From: Synechococcales cyanobacterium PMM_0036
Lineage (GTDB): Bacteria > Cyanobacteriota > Cyanobacteriia > Elainellales > Elainellaceae
DNA: 7,254 nucleotides
Reading direction: 5' to 3'
Assembly (NCBI GenBank): GCA_949127645.1
Contig: CASBQM010000655.1
Span: 1 to 7,254, forward strand
Below, piece after piece: positions 5,781-7,254 of the stretch. Within the stretch, counting starts at the first letter, position 1; every line of letters begins with the position of its first letter. The notes under the pieces were generated by a model. That model worked only from the letters and a program-made list of their open reading frames with translations. It made no database searches and had not been told where the DNA came from. The position numbers and the translations under genes were made by a program.

Positions 5781-6722
5781 ATGTCTGCCTTAGCCACATC
5801 TACTTTAGCCACATCTGTCCTAACCACCGAGCAAATTGATTGCTTTCATGAAGATGGTTTTCTAGTTGTCGAAAACTTGATTGACGAAGAAACCGTCAAT
5901 CGATTGGTCGATCGCGTTGAGCCGCTGTTCTCAGGTGAATTTGATACCTCAGTTTATCCCGATGAATGGTATTGGAATCCACAGTTGGGCAAACCGGGCG
6001 CATCGGCACAAATGAGCAACGTGTGGAAGAGCGATCGCACCTTTGCCTCTGTCGTTTTGTCTGAAAAGATTGGCAAAATTGCCTCAGCTTTGGGCAAGTG
6101 GTCAGGGTCACGACTGCTAAGCGATAGTCTTTGGCGCAAGCCCTATGGCGCAACTGAGACAACCCACCATCAAGACTCAATGTACTCTTTCTACCACACG
6201 CCCCAAGAGATTGTGGTGTGCTGGATTGCCCTTAGCAATGCCGTGCAGGGAGCTAGCCCGATTGAATATGTGCGGGGTTCACATCGCTGGATGTTATCTA
6301 GCGCCGTGCCAGAGTTTCATGCTCCTAGCAAGAGCTACCGTTGGGAAATGGAGCAGGCTGCTCAACGTGCCGGAGTTGAGCAGCCTGAAGTGGTTCAGCT
6401 TGCGCTCAAGCCCGGAAGCTGTGCTTTTCATCATGGGCATATGTGGCATGGTTCTGGTAAAAATCTGTTGCCAGACGTAGTAAGACGCAGTTTGGTGCTG
6501 GTACATGTACCCGCCGAAGCTCGATTCAAGCCGACGGGAGCTTATGTGCCCGGAGGCTACATTGCCGGACGCTACAAGCGATTTGGCGACGACACCATGG
6601 ATGAGAGCTTTTTTCCGATCGTCCATCAGCAAGATGGCTACCGGACTGCCTTTTTGAAAAGCTATTGTGGGAATGACCTTGTGCGACCTTCTATTGAATC
6701 TTCCGGTTTAGAGAGCGCTTAA
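5781..6722 (+). CDS. Phytanoyl-CoA dioxygenase (PhyH) family protein, catalytically complete
   Basis: A 313-residue member of the Fe(II)/2-oxoglutarate-dependent PhyH superfamily, which couples oxidation of 2-oxoglutarate to hydroxylation (in some members halogenation) of small molecules. The double-stranded beta-helix landmarks are in order: an N-terminal FHEDGFLVVENLID segment, the HHQD motif with the proximal iron ligands H130 and D132, YVRGSHRW, the distal His in MWHGSGKN (H223), and R235 in VVRRSLVLVH as the likely 2-oxoglutarate carboxylate anchor. It therefore looks active, and the Asp argues for hydroxylation over halogenation. The substrate is unknown. The start is the first ATG; residues 4-13 carry an in-frame 15-bp near-repeat (TTAGCCACATCT at 5790-5801 and 5805-5816), so the true N-terminal extension may be dispensable. 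It is followed after 3 bp by a paralogue. Confidence 0.88.
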   Translation: MSALATSTLATSVLTTEQIDCFHEDGFLVVENLIDEETVNRLVDRVEPLFSGEFDTSVYPDEWYWNPQLGKPGASAQMSNVWKSDRTFASVVLSEKIGKIASALGKWSGSRLLSDSLWRKPYGATETTHHQDSMYSFYHTPQEIVVCWIALSNAVQGASPIEYVRGSHRWMLSSAVPEFHAPSKSYRWEMEQAAQRAGVEQPEVVQLALKPGSCAFHHGHMWHGSGKNLLPDVVRRSLVLVHVPAEARFKPTGAYVPGGYIAGRYKRFGDDTMDESFFPIVHQQDGYRTAFLKSYCGNDLVRPSIESSGLESA

Positions 6723-6725
6723 TCT

Positions 6726-7254
6726 ATGGTTCATCAGCCTACGTACCTCAGCGATGCACAGATAGCTCAATTTCAAGCGCAGGGTTTTCTAGTGCTAGAG
6801 AAGTTTCTCGATCTGGAAATAGTCGATCGCATCGATGCTCGGCTTGAGCCGCTATTTGCAACACAGCTAGAAACCGGAAACTATCCAGACGAATGGCATG
6901 GTAGACCCAGTCTCAGTCAGCCCAATGCCACCCGACAAATGAGCGGTCTTTGGCGATGTGATCGCACAGTTGCCAGCCTTTCGCTCTCTGCCGAAATTGC
7001 TCGGCTGAATGCAACGCTGGGCGGCTGGACAGGCGGACGACTGGCAACTGATAGCTGCTGGATTAAGCCACCCAACGCGCCTGAGGTGCTATTTCATCGC
7101 AATAATACCTCGGTGAGCTGTATTGATCCCGCCACCGTCATCACCTGTTGGATATCCTTAGGAAACGCTGCCGCCGGATCGCTGGAATTTGTACCTGGAT
7201 CTCACTTATGGTCGTGCAGCGATCGCTTCCAGTTTCTTCATGCGCCTTCAGGAG
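6726..7254 (+). CDS. Second PhyH-family protein, tandem paralogue with altered HxD motif (3' end cut by window)
   Basis: 176 codons are visible, starting 3 bp after the previous stop (TAA tct ATG), so the two are tightly coupled. The protein aligns end-to-end with the upstream one, roughly 40% identical by eye. Shared segments include GFLV.E, EPLF, YPDEW, DRT.AS, LG.W.G.RL, CWI.L, E.V.GSH.W and HAPS. At the metal site, the upstream H-Q-D is replaced by H124-R-N126 (codons 7095-7103), with Asn in place of the iron-binding Asp. The surrounding residues also differ (FHRNNTS versus HHQDSMY). The distal His and the 2-oxoglutarate Arg are beyond the window. It may be a non-catalytic partner, a protein with different metal chemistry, or a decaying copy; the intact frame argues against decay. 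A HIP1 site at 7219-7226 suggests long residence. Confidence 0.85.
   Translation, partial: MVHQPTYLSDAQIAQFQAQGFLVLEKFLDLEIVDRIDARLEPLFATQLETGNYPDEWHGRPSLSQPNATRQMSGLWRCDRTVASLSLSAEIARLNATLGGWTGGRLATDSCWIKPPNAPEVLFHRNNTSVSCIDPATVITCWISLGNAAAGSLEFVPGSHLWSCSDRFQFLHAPSG

Noticed and set aside
5896..6632. Several frames within the first PhyH gene on either strand
   Set aside because: They are shadows of the PhyH frame, which alone contains the HxD, distal His and Arg motifs.
6726..7254. Second PhyH protein as a SyrB2-type halogenase
   Set aside because: Those halogenases have Ala or Gly in place of the Asp; Asn is bulky and polar and would not obviously leave room for a halide ligand. Left open as altered chemistry only.

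Overview
The window looks like cyanobacterial chromosome. The octamer GCGATCGC (HIP1) occurs 14 times in 7.25 kb, far above the roughly 0.1 copies expected by chance, and it lies almost entirely inside genes. Most starts lack a convincing Shine-Dalgarno sequence, which is also common in cyanobacteria. I cannot name the genus. No rRNA, tRNA, CRISPR array or complete insertion sequence is visible.

Layout, left to right. (1) A minus-strand fold-type I PLP enzyme of the Orn/Lys/Arg decarboxylase family (1-994) runs off the left edge. (2) A 383-bp gap holds a 13-bp tandem repeat and a 166-bp MITE-like element with imperfect 26-bp terminal inverted repeats and an exact 8-bp target duplication. (3) A small plus-strand protein of unknown function (1378-1803) overlaps the 3' end of the next gene tail-to-tail by 44 bp. 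(4) A minus-strand pair follows: an RnfD/NqrB-like membrane protein (3141-3992), then an exported DUF2330 protein (1760-3085). (5) A second minus-strand pair follows: a class I glutamine amidotransferase-like protein (4918-5652), then an endonuclease/exonuclease/phosphatase-fold protein (4131-4844). (6) Divergent from these, two phytanoyl-CoA dioxygenase (PhyH) family genes lie in tandem (5781-6722 and 6726 to the right edge), 3 bp apart.

Working together: the RnfD-like and DUF2330 genes are probably co-transcribed and would give an integral membrane protein plus an exported partner. The amidotransferase and EEP genes are probably co-transcribed but have no obvious shared pathway. The two PhyH genes are clearly paralogous and almost certainly one operon. 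The second has Asn where the iron-binding Asp of the HxD motif should be, so the pair may combine one active oxygenase with one altered or non-catalytic partner. That is the most interesting point in the window. I see no clear evidence for a wholly new system; the rest is ordinary cyanobacterial gene content with one mobile-element footprint.
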